Of a stretch of DNA of 13,717 nucleotides, positions 7,362 to 13,717 are shown piece after piece. Numbering within the stretch: position 1 is the stretch's first letter; each line of letters starts with the position of its first letter. Source of the DNA: an uncultured Eubacteriales bacterium (GTDB lineage: Bacteria > Bacillota > Clostridia > Lachnospirales > Lachnospiraceae); NCBI GenBank assembly GCA_900548855.1, contig URMF01000072.1:1-13717 (forward strand), in the 5' to 3' direction. A program made the position numbers and the translations under genes. Under the pieces are notes generated by a model. The model was given only the letters and a program-made list of their open reading frames with translations. It searched no databases and had not been told where the DNA came from.

Positions 7362-10300
7362 CTATTGATATAATTTTCGGCAAATTGCCCTTAGTTCTTC
7401 TTCCTTAATCGTAGATTTCCACATTTCAATTCTATCTCTTATTCGCTTAACATGCCTTAAATATTTAACACCTTTTAATTCTGAAATCAATGATTCTAGG
7501 AAGTCAATTCTTTTTGTTAACTGAAAAACTATTTCGCCTGCATTTCCTTCCCAATGAGATGGATCTAATGGAATTTTCTTAAATAACTCATAATCATCAT
7601 TTATAGATAAAAATAATAATAATGCTTTTTTTCTAAGAACGATATCCGCTTCTGATAATGCTTCAAAAATAATGATAACACTATCGCTCATTGCATTTTC
7701 TTCAATTATATGCATTATCCATGCTTCCTGCCTGTTTTTTATAAGCTCATCTTTATTTCCATAGAATAAAATTGACTTAAATAAATTCGTCAATCGCCAT
7801 TCCGATATATATGTTTCGGAATTCGCAAGCTTTTTAAAGATACAATCGTAATATTCTAAATATTCGTCTGCACGCCATAGTGCCATATATCGGTAATTAT
7901 CATGATCTCTTTCACTATTAATATTATCAGCAACATGATTTGCAAAATCATCTATCCATTCTTTCTCAATATGTAAAAAATACAACAAAAATGTTCCTTT
8001 CAAATCAACCATATTATCATTACATAACATGAAGAAATATATATCTCTTAACAATTTTAAATTGTCATTATATATTTCAAGCACTTCCTTCGGAGTATAC
8101 CAGTGTTCATCAAATAATAGTGTGAAATACATTTCAACAATAAAGCGGCTATACTCTCTTTTAGCAAAAATAATTTTAGAAGCTGTAATGTATATATCCT
8201 TATCGAAGATTACAAATTTATCTAAAAATCTAAGTTTCCTCCACGAAGATGACTTTATATCTTTATCCGAATCGTCCTTTAGATATGTGATCAATTCATT
8301 AAAAATATATTCATCCACCATTTCCTCTGGAATAAGCTCAAAGTAGTAAAATTTCCATTTGTTTTTATATATATAATCTTTTGCATTAATTAAATCAAAC
8401 AACTCTTTTGCAGACATCGTCTTGAATAACGATGTCATCATCACACCTGGATAAATTTCTAATGTTTCAGAGTTTTCCATGACTGCATTAATCATCATCT
8501 TAGTCTTTTCGCTATCGTTGCAAAATTCTTTTGCAATCTCTCCAAGGCTATGTGCAATAGTATAGCATTTATCTTTAGAATGCTCAAATTGTGCTTCATC
8601 TGCAATACAAACAGCCATCTTTATCAAACCAGGTATTTCCTCTATTGAAATCTCACTGGCAAATTTCTGAATATTTATTTCTCTCTGATTTTGAAAATCT
8701 TCATATTCCATTTCAGAATAAATAAAATCATCATCTAAAATAGTAAGCAGTTTCCACTCCCTGCTAGCGAATACATCTTCATCCCTCATGTACTCTATGT
8801 TTTGGCGGCTCCATCCATAGTATAAATCGCGAAGAATCAAGGCTTTTCTTACTTTATTAATCCGTAATGAATTCATAATTAAATCAATATGTTTCTTGTC
8901 ATCAACTACCACTTGGGATTCATCTGCTTTTCTAACAGAAACCGCATAATATTTTAAAAAGTCTTCAATTTTTGTCTTTAATTCTTCATATACAGACAGA
9001 TTAGTAATAATTTTCCAGCATAATTCTCTATATTCTTTTACACCTTCTGTGTCATCAATTTTCAAATGATAAAACCTAAAAGTATTTCCTCTTCCCATTT
9101 CTGCAGGGCTAAACTCAAACTTCAAATATTCTTTCATGGTCTCTAAAATGAAACTTAGAACAAATATGTTATTATCGGCATATTTTAGCAGTACATTGCA
9201 TATTGCTTTTTCATTATAAAACTGATACCTATATGAATTTTGATCTATGCCATAAGCATTCTTAAGGAAGTTAAACCCTGCAATTGCAGTTTTAACAGAT
9301 TTTGATACATACTCTATTAATAATTCAACCGCCGTCTCTATATGCGATGAATAACTATATCCTGACAATAAGCCAACAATATTATCATCAGACAAAGTTT
9401 CACTTTTTTTAAAATCTATTACCTCATCTGTATAATCGCACTTTTGAATTTTCTGTATTTTTTCAGCAGCAATAAGAAAAGCTTGCTCTGGTCGAAACGT
9501 ATGAAAGGTAAGAACAAAATCGTCAAAGCATTGTTCCTTTTCTTTTTCGTATCGATTCCATACTTTCTTTACTTCATCTGCAATATATTCACATAATGAT
9601 TCTTCTGAAAAAATATTAAATAAAGTTTTTATTGATCTAATAACACCTTGCTTAAAATACTTATAACCCACATATAAAACTTCAGAAAAAGGAAGCAATT
9701 TTTCCTTAAAAAAGACAAAATACAACATATAATTTGAAAGACACTGATCAGAAATAGCAGCAACTTGATCTTTATGTATTTCCACAACTTCCATCTGTGA
9801 AAGCCGATAAATACAATCTTTAAATCTTTGTTCTGATATAATACTTAATTCCAGTAAATTTTCCAAATATTCCATTCTATCTAAAAACACTGCATTCACT
9901 AATGCTAATATTCCAGCGGTAAGACATAATTCTCTATCTTTGCCCAACTTCAATCCTACGACATTTGAATAGTATTGTTCATACACTTGCGACGCATCAT
10001 TTACAGCAGAAAGTGACTGAGTATCCTTTGCTATTTTTCCTGTCATGTATGCTATTCTCGGATTTCCTTCAGCTATTTTGATAATTTGATCAACATACAA
10101 ATCATTGGTAATTCCCATATTTATATTCAGGAATTCTTTTATATCATTATCAGAGAATGGCAGCAACGAAAACATTTTAGGAACAGTATACTTATTTGCA
10201 ATTAAAAAAACAGGCTCTTTCGCATAATCTCTAACTGTAAGTACTACCTTAACTGAATATTCATCTTTATCTCTAGTTATATATTGAATAATTTGTGCCA

Positions 10301-11114
10301 AACCAGACAATTCATTTGCATCATCTACAAAAAGTAAATAAGAGCCTGGTTGATCAATCTTAGCAATTAAATCCTCATATATCGGTTGATTATTGTTTTT
10401 TACACATAGAAGTCGATATTCATCCTCACTAGAAAATCTTCTAATCGCTTCCAATGCAATTCTAGTTTTTCCTGTACCCGCAGATCCATGAACTATAACA
10501 ACACTGTTTTCTCTTATTGCTTCAATAAGATTCGAAAGCTCTTCTTTTCTTCCATGAAAGATTGTGTCTAGCGGAGCTGCCATTTCATTTGAATCATATA
10601 GGGAAACAAACTCATTAATATACATTATTTGATTAGTATCTGCAGAAATGCCAAAAAAATCTTTTGCTATCATCGGATAATATCTATATATTTGCTGCGC
10701 AATTTCATCTACACCAAATATAGTCAGCTTTATATTCTTTTCTTCACATAATTTATGTAGTTTATGATCGTCACCTGCTAATAAATTTGATGACGTATGA
10801 CAACAAATTATCTCATCGATTTCCTCTATTGGTAACTTGGTTTTTTCAGGATCAAGACATTTTTCAATATCCTCTTTCAATTTTTTAAAAATATCACTTT
10901 GTTGAGCAGTATATGCTACACAAATATATTTTCCATTTTCTTTTCTAAAATATGTATCAGGATTTCCTATTGTAGTTTTTAAAGTTCCACTTTTCATACC
11001 TAATCCTGTTATTTTTCCATAGTGTTTTTGACTAAGAAAAGTATCACAAAATTTTTGAAACTCTCCAGGTCCTAATTGTATAATTGCATTTTCAATTTCA
11101 GTAATCTTTGACAA
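7362..11114 (-). CDS. large STAND-like P-loop ATPase with N-terminal restriction-endonuclease-like region
   Basis: A 1250-residue soluble protein. Residues 1-160 look like a PD-(D/E)XK-type nuclease region (GEFQKFCDTFL, then GNPDTYF at 50-56 and YICVAYTAQ at 63-71), although the usual acidic-x-Lys half is not evident. Residues about 185-360 form a STAND/NACHT-like ATPase: Walker A GSAGTGKT (210-217), Walker B LLFVDDA (260-266), a VLTVRD sensor strand (291-296), LPFSDNDIKEFL (318-329) and the GNPRIA turn (350-355). The remaining 900 residues are helical, unrecognised, and probably form the sensor. Avs-type antiphage NTPases share this effector-ATPase-sensor order, but I cannot place it in a named Avs type. 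The start is TTG at 11112-11114, with AAGGAG upstream and a stop earlier in frame. It lies 118 nt after vsr. The gene is clearly more AT-rich than the flanking blocks, suggesting separate acquisition. Confidence 0.8.
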   Translation of the reverse strand: MSKITEIENAIIQLGPGEFQKFCDTFLSQKHYGKITGLGMKSGTLKTTIGNPDTYFRKENGKYICVAYTAQQSDIFKKLKEDIEKCLDPEKTKLPIEEIDEIICCHTSSNLLAGDDHKLHKLCEEKNIKLTIFGVDEIAQQIYRYYPMIAKDFFGISADTNQIMYINEFVSLYDSNEMAAPLDTIFHGRKEELSNLIEAIRENSVVIVHGSAGTGKTRIALEAIRRFSSEDEYRLLCVKNNNQPIYEDLIAKIDQPGSYLLFVDDANELSGLAQIIQYITRDKDEYSVKVVLTVRDYAKEPVFLIANKYTVPKMFSLLPFSDNDIKEFLNINMGITNDLYVDQIIKIAEGNPRIAYMTGKIAKDTQSLSAVNDASQVYEQYYSNVVGLKLGKDRELCLTAGILALVNAVFLDRMEYLENLLELSIISEQRFKDCIYRLSQMEVVEIHKDQVAAISDQCLSNYMLYFVFFKEKLLPFSEVLYVGYKYFKQGVIRSIKTLFNIFSEESLCEYIADEVKKVWNRYEKEKEQCFDDFVLTFHTFRPEQAFLIAAEKIQKIQKCDYTDEVIDFKKSETLSDDNIVGLLSGYSYSSHIETAVELLIEYVSKSVKTAIAGFNFLKNAYGIDQNSYRYQFYNEKAICNVLLKYADNNIFVLSFILETMKEYLKFEFSPAEMGRGNTFRFYHLKIDDTEGVKEYRELCWKIITNLSVYEELKTKIEDFLKYYAVSVRKADESQVVVDDKKHIDLIMNSLRINKVRKALILRDLYYGWSRQNIEYMRDEDVFASREWKLLTILDDDFIYSEMEYEDFQNQREINIQKFASEISIEEIPGLIKMAVCIADEAQFEHSKDKCYTIAHSLGEIAKEFCNDSEKTKMMINAVMENSETLEIYPGVMMTSLFKTMSAKELFDLINAKDYIYKNKWKFYYFELIPEEMVDEYIFNELITYLKDDSDKDIKSSSWRKLRFLDKFVIFDKDIYITASKIIFAKREYSRFIVEMYFTLLFDEHWYTPKEVLEIYNDNLKLLRDIYFFMLCNDNMVDLKGTFLLYFLHIEKEWIDDFANHVADNINSERDHDNYRYMALWRADEYLEYYDCIFKKLANSETYISEWRLTNLFKSILFYGNKDELIKNRQEAWIMHIIEENAMSDSVIIIFEALSEADIVLRKKALLLFLSINDDYELFKKIPLDPSHWEGNAGEIVFQLTKRIDFLESLISELKGVKYLRHVKRIRDRIEMWKSTIKEEELRAICRKLYQ

Positions 11115-11129
11115 ATATTTTCTCTCCTT

Positions 11130-11228
11130 CTATTTCTTCAGGCAACTACACTTCTGTTTTCTCTTCTCAATACAGTTCTGTTTCACATCAACTTCGATAT
11201 TTTTTCCATAATTTCTATCTAGAATCAT
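11130..11228 (-). CDS. possible small ORF between vsr and the STAND-like gene (32 aa)
   Basis: An ATG 4 nt after the vsr stop opens a 32-codon frame beginning MILDRNYGKNIEVD and ending in a Cys/Lys-rich CIEKRKQKCSCLKK. Its stop abuts the AAGGAG site of the STAND-like gene. The placement suits translational coupling, but there is no ribosome site of its own and a frame this short occurs by chance in AT-rich DNA. I recognise no family. It could be a coupling peptide or leftover 3' sequence. Confidence 0.2.
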   Translation of the reverse strand: MILDRNYGKNIEVDVKQNCIEKRKQKCSCLKK

Positions 11229-11232
11229 AAAA

Positions 11233-11694
11233 TCATGTTATCTCATTTATATAATTACTTTCATCATTTCTAATTTTCAAGTCAAAAATAGTTTCTTCTA
11301 TCACACGCACACATTCATCTGTATTCTTTTTTATATCTTTCCCCCAAAAGCGAATCACTGTCCATCCAATAAACAACAATTTCTTATTAATCTCATCATC
11401 CCTCTCACGGTTTCTAGAAATTTTCGCTACCCAGTATTTACTGTTATTCCCTTTTTCAAGCCTTGGTTTCAAAACTTCCCAGTCTTTTCCGTGAAAAAAT
11501 TCTCCATCGCAAAAAATAGCAATTTTATACTTTGTCAGAACAATATCTGGCTTCCCTGGTAGATCCTTATAGTTCTTTCTATACCTGTACCCTTTATCCC
11601 ACAATGCTTTCCGCAGTATTGTTTCTATCTTCGTATTATCTGACCGAATATGCTGCATATTTTTCTTTCTCTGATCCGGCGTTAAATTATCCAT
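11233..11694 (-). CDS. vsr: very short patch repair (Vsr-type) DNA mismatch endonuclease
   Basis: A 153-residue PD-(D/E)XK-fold endonuclease. Vsr enzymes nick beside T:G mismatches made when 5-methylcytosine deaminates. The family marks are all present: NMQHIRSDNTKIE (12-24), GYRYRKNYKDLPGKPDIVL (35-53, with Asp50), IAIFCDGEFFHG (58-69, with Asp63 and His68), and KISRNRERD with WTVIRFWGKDI at the end. The Cys zinc ligands of the E. coli enzyme are not seen. The ATG at 11692-11694 has GAGGTGA 6 nt upstream; GTG codons a few bases earlier overlap or crowd that site. It lies divergent from the controller and cytosine methyltransferase genes, the standard partner for Vsr, and upstream of the STAND-like gene in the same direction. 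Confidence 0.92.
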   Translation of the reverse strand: MDNLTPDQRKKNMQHIRSDNTKIETILRKALWDKGYRYRKNYKDLPGKPDIVLTKYKIAIFCDGEFFHGKDWEVLKPRLEKGNNSKYWVAKISRNRERDDEINKKLLFIGWTVIRFWGKDIKKNTDECVRVIEETIFDLKIRNDESNYINEIT

Positions 11695-11723
11695 CACTAT
11701 CACCTCTATAAATCACTACATTC

Positions 11724-11752
11724 AATATAACACATTTTCTTCCTGCTATCCA
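11724..11752 (-). promoter_or_regulatory. putative promoter for vsr (and possibly the STAND-like gene)
   Basis: On the minus strand an extended -10 (TG-T-TATATT, hexamer 11724-11729) has a weak -35 TGGATA (11747-11752) at 17-nt spacing. It is about 30 nt upstream of the vsr start. No intrinsic terminator is visible between vsr and the STAND-like gene, so this may drive both. Confidence 0.5.
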
Positions 11753-11818
11753 TTTATCATCTTTTTCAATGTCACCAAAAATATGTTCGTTTTTTGCTGC
11801 TTTTAGTACGGTTTTTTA

Positions 11819-11847
11819 TTGACACTAAGCAGCGTCAATGCTATACT
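11819..11847 (+). promoter_or_regulatory. promoter with overlapping palindromic operator for the XRE-methyltransferase unit
   Basis: There is a perfect -35 TTGACA (11819-11824), a 17-nt spacer, and a -10 TATACT (11842-11847). An inverted repeat TTGACACT-AAGC-AGCGTCAA (11819-11838, 7 of 8 pairs) covers the -35 and spacer. A protein bound there would block RNA polymerase, so I infer autorepression by the XRE protein encoded 20 nt downstream, as in restriction-modification controller systems. Confidence 0.75.
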
Positions 11848-11867
11848 TTTTCAAGAGAGGTGAACAC

Positions 11868-12206
11868 ATGCCTGAATTAGGACAATTTTTAAAAGAAAAA
11901 AGGGAATTCTCCGGTTTATCCCTAAAAAAACTTAGTTCCGTAACTGGAATTAGCGATTCTGAATTATTAAAAATAGAAAATGGTACTCGAAAAAAACCTG
12001 GTTGGGAACATCTTTGTAAAATTGCAAAAGCATTAAATTTTCACCCATTTGAGATTTTGCTTAATGCTGGATATATATCTGAAAATGATATACATCCACC
12101 ATTGTTAATCAGCGGATTAGAAACTTTGAATGAACAACAGCTCAATACAGTTCAATTATTCGTTGATTTTATCAAAACTCAGGAAAAAAACTGTCTGAAC
12201 GATTAA
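11868..12206 (+). CDS. XRE-family HTH regulator (controller-type) of the methyltransferase unit
   Basis: A 112-residue DNA-binding protein. The XRE/Cro helix-turn-helix spans residues 5-65 (LGQFLKEKREFSGLSLKKLS, SDSELLKIENGTRKKP, LCKIAKALNFHPFEIL). A C-terminal helix (LNEQQLNTVQLFVDFIKTQ) probably mediates dimerisation. The ATG at 11868 is chosen because GAGAGGTG lies just upstream; an in-frame ATG at 11838 lies inside the promoter spacer and could not be in the transcript. The stop overlaps the AAGGAGG of the methyltransferase gene, so they are one operon. It probably binds the 11819-11838 palindrome and tunes methyltransferase expression. It is somewhat longer than classical C proteins of about 80 residues. 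Confidence 0.85.
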   Translation: MPELGQFLKEKREFSGLSLKKLSSVTGISDSELLKIENGTRKKPGWEHLCKIAKALNFHPFEILLNAGYISENDIHPPLLISGLETLNEQQLNTVQLFVDFIKTQEKNCLND

Positions 12207-12217
12207 GGAGGCTACTT

Positions 12218-13270
12218 ATGCAATACAGATTAGGAGAATTATTTTGTGGTCCAGGCGGAATTGCATGGGGAGCCACTCATGCTGATATAGGCAATTCCGA
12301 TTATTCTATCGTACATCAATGGGCAAATGACTATGATGCAAGCACATGCGAAACATATCGGCGCAATATCTGTCCCGATGCACCACAAACAGTTTATCAT
12401 GAAGATATCCGCAAATTCGATATGAGCAAGCTGGCTCCTATCGATGCCCTGGCTTTTGGCTTTCCCTGCAATGATTACAGTGTTGTAGGAGAACAAAAAG
12501 GAATGGACGGCGTATATGGACCGTTATATTCTTACGGAGTAAAAGCCCTTAAAAGATTTAAACCGCAATGGTTTCTTGCAGAAAACGTCGGTGGTCTGCG
12601 TAACGCAAATGACGGCAAAGCTTTCACAAAAATATTAACAGAACTCCGCGATGCTGGATATACAATTACTCCACATCTCTATAAATTTGAAGAATACGGT
12701 ATTCCTCAGGCACGCCATAGAATTATTATTGTAGGTATCCGCAATAACATTAACGTAACCTATCGCGTTCCTTCTCCTGAACCATACCGTGAGATAGATA
12801 ATACCTGCAGAAATGCCATTGAAAACCCGCCAATTCCAGCAGATGCACCAAATAATGAAGCCACACGGCAGTCCCCGACTGTAATTGAACGTCTCAGACA
12901 TATCCGTCCTGGTGAGAACGCATTTACAGCAAATCTTCCACCGGAATTACAGCTTAACATCAAAGGTGCTCGGATCAGCCAAATTTATAAAAGACTGGAT
13001 CCACAAAGACCATCCTACACAGTAACTGGCAGTGGCGGCGGTGGAACTCACATTTACCACTGGGAAGAACCAAGAGCATTAACCAACCGCGAACGTGCAA
13101 GACTCCAGACATTCCCAGATACTTATGAATTTCAGGGAACCAAGGAAAGTGTACGTAAACAGATCGGAATGGCAGTTCCTTGTCGTGGAGCTCAAATAAT
13201 CTTTGAAGCGATTCTTAAAAGTTTCGCAGGCATTGATTATCCATCTGTTGAAGCTAATATCAATGAATAA
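12218..13270 (+). CDS. DNA (cytosine-5-)-methyltransferase
   Basis: A 350-residue C5-cytosine DNA methyltransferase with all main motifs in order: motif I ELFCGPGG (7-14, SAM binding), motif IV GFPCNDYS (catalytic Cys84), motif VI ENV (122-124), motif VIII QARHRIIIVG (164-173), a recognition region (about 185-265), motif IX RERARLQTFPD (291-301) and motif X QIGMAVP (315-321). Motif X has Met where Asn (QIGNAVP) is usual. It transfers a methyl group from SAM to cytosine C5 in a target I cannot read from sequence. AAGGAGG lies 6 nt before the ATG. It is paired with the XRE controller, a divergent Vsr, and a convergent NgoFVII-like endonuclease piece, so it is probably the modification arm of a type II system. 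Confidence 0.93.
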   Translation: MQYRLGELFCGPGGIAWGATHADIGNSDYSIVHQWANDYDASTCETYRRNICPDAPQTVYHEDIRKFDMSKLAPIDALAFGFPCNDYSVVGEQKGMDGVYGPLYSYGVKALKRFKPQWFLAENVGGLRNANDGKAFTKILTELRDAGYTITPHLYKFEEYGIPQARHRIIIVGIRNNINVTYRVPSPEPYREIDNTCRNAIENPPIPADAPNNEATRQSPTVIERLRHIRPGENAFTANLPPELQLNIKGARISQIYKRLDPQRPSYTVTGSGGGGTHIYHWEEPRALTNRERARLQTFPDTYEFQGTKESVRKQIGMAVPCRGAQIIFEAILKSFAGIDYPSVEANINE

Positions 13271-13271
13271 C

Positions 13272-13305
13272 AAAAAGTCGGAAGTTTAGTAGCTTCCGGC
13301 TTTTT
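13272..13305. terminator. bidirectional intrinsic terminator
   Basis: A 13-bp stem AAAAAGTCGGAAG (13272-13284) / CTTCCGGCTTTTT (13293-13305), with one G-T pair and an 8-nt loop, is flanked by A5 on one side and T5 on the other. It can therefore stop transcription from both convergent genes, the methyltransferase ending at 13270 and the endonuclease ORF ending at 13311. Confidence 0.9.
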
Positions 13306-13310
13306 ATTAT

Positions 13311-13679
13311 TCACTTTTCTTCAACAGAAAAGTCCATATAATACTGTTCTTCATCTATCTTGTAAAAAGTCACATCTGTTCTTCCATATGCAAGAAGATC
13401 ATCTTTTCTGACATATGCACCATTTGACAGTCCCAGGCGATTTCTAAAATATTCTCCCAGCAATGCATTACTGTCAGGAGTAGTAATTGCTTTATCATTC
13501 TGCTGTTCCACTCTCAACTGTAATGTATGATGATCATCAGTAACTACTAAAAAGTGCTGTTTATCTAAAGGGAAAAATCCAGATTTTGCGATATGAGACG
13601 GTAATGGAATATAAGCCTCATTTCTGTTTCTTTTATTACGCTGTCCCCAGTTTAATCCAGATCTAGTATACTGTATCAT
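13311..13679 (-). CDS. NgoFVII-family restriction endonuclease, C-terminal DNA-binding (B3-like) part only
   Basis: A 122-residue ORF matching the C-terminal region of NgoFVII-type endonucleases: SGLNWGQR (7-14), RNRNEAYIPLPS (17-28), FLVVTDD (43-49), NALLGEYFRNRLGL (71-84), then YGRTDVTFYKIDEEQYYMDFS. Full enzymes are roughly three times longer, with an N-terminal PLD-type nuclease domain that is absent here. In frame, a TAA (13686-13688) lies three codons before the ATG, and no ribosome site is visible. Another frame is open from the window edge and ends at a TGA overlapping this ATG (ATGA). The endonuclease may therefore be split into two coupled genes, or broken by a nonsense or frameshift change. 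The upstream half is outside the window. Confidence 0.65.
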   Translation of the reverse strand: MIQYTRSGLNWGQRNKRNRNEAYIPLPSHIAKSGFFPLDKQHFLVVTDDHHTLQLRVEQQNDKAITTPDSNALLGEYFRNRLGLSNGAYVRKDDLLAYGRTDVTFYKIDEEQYYMDFSVEEK

Positions 13680-13717
13680 TGATATTTAATTAATTTTATG
13701 GTCTGACAAACCGTTTC

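Noticed and set aside
8029..8346. 105-codon plus-strand open frame inside the STAND-like gene
   Set aside because: It is antisense to a long protein with clear domains, low in complexity, and without a ribosome site.
11838..11867. Ten-codon N-terminal extension of the XRE gene (ATG at 11838)
   Set aside because: It lies within the -35/-10 spacer of the promoter, and the good ribosome site is in front of the ATG at 11868.
12239..13273. Antisense open frames of 64-88 codons under the cytosine methyltransferase
   Set aside because: They mirror a gene with all its conserved motifs intact, and none has a ribosome site or family resemblance.
1..13717. CRISPR array, tRNA or rRNA genes, insertion sequence ends
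   Set aside because: I saw no regularly spaced repeats, cloverleaf with CCA-type end, rRNA signature or transposase in either strand.

Overview
The window looks like a chromosomal defence or accessory island from a low-GC Firmicute, most likely a gut clostridium of the Lachnospiraceae type. The reasons are strong AGGAGG-type ribosome sites, AT-rich DNA, occasional TTG starts and the look of the proteins; no rRNA or housekeeping marker is present, so the taxon is an inference. Nearly everything up to 11.7 kb is on the minus strand.

Left edge (1-1068, minus): the start of a RelB/DinJ-type antitoxin, preceded by a hypothetical gene whose 5' end appears shifted out of frame by one base. A clear intrinsic terminator (1021-1068) separates this pair from the next block.

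Block 2 (1120-6944, minus), in transcription order: a nudix hydrolase remnant, a class I SAM methyltransferase, an 827-aa PLD-nuclease/SF2-helicase fusion with SauUSI-like type IV restriction layout, a nitroreductase, a transglutaminase-fold protein and a WYL regulator. Gaps are under 35 nt and two junctions overlap, so they probably form one transcript ending at the 1021-1068 terminator. Just upstream (6954-7298) lie scrambled pieces of a second, related helicase. That decayed copy and the nudix gene are joined by a deletion scar.

Block 3 (7362-11694, minus): a Vsr-type very-short-patch endonuclease followed by a 1250-aa STAND-like ATPase. The ATPase carries an N-terminal restriction-endonuclease-like region and a long, unrecognised C-terminal half, and is visibly more AT-rich than its neighbours. 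It is the best candidate for a less-described defence effector.

Block 4 (11819-13717): a divergent plus-strand unit of an XRE-family controller and a C5-cytosine DNA methyltransferase, with a promoter overlapped by a palindromic operator. A bidirectional terminator follows, then a convergent ORF matching only the C-terminal DNA-binding part of NgoFVII-family restriction endonucleases. Blocks 3 and 4 read as a 5mC restriction-modification locus (controller, methyltransferase, Vsr, possibly split or broken endonuclease) with a STAND-like gene attached. Block 2 supplies a possible modification-dependent nuclease, so there may be tension between the host's own methylation and its restriction.
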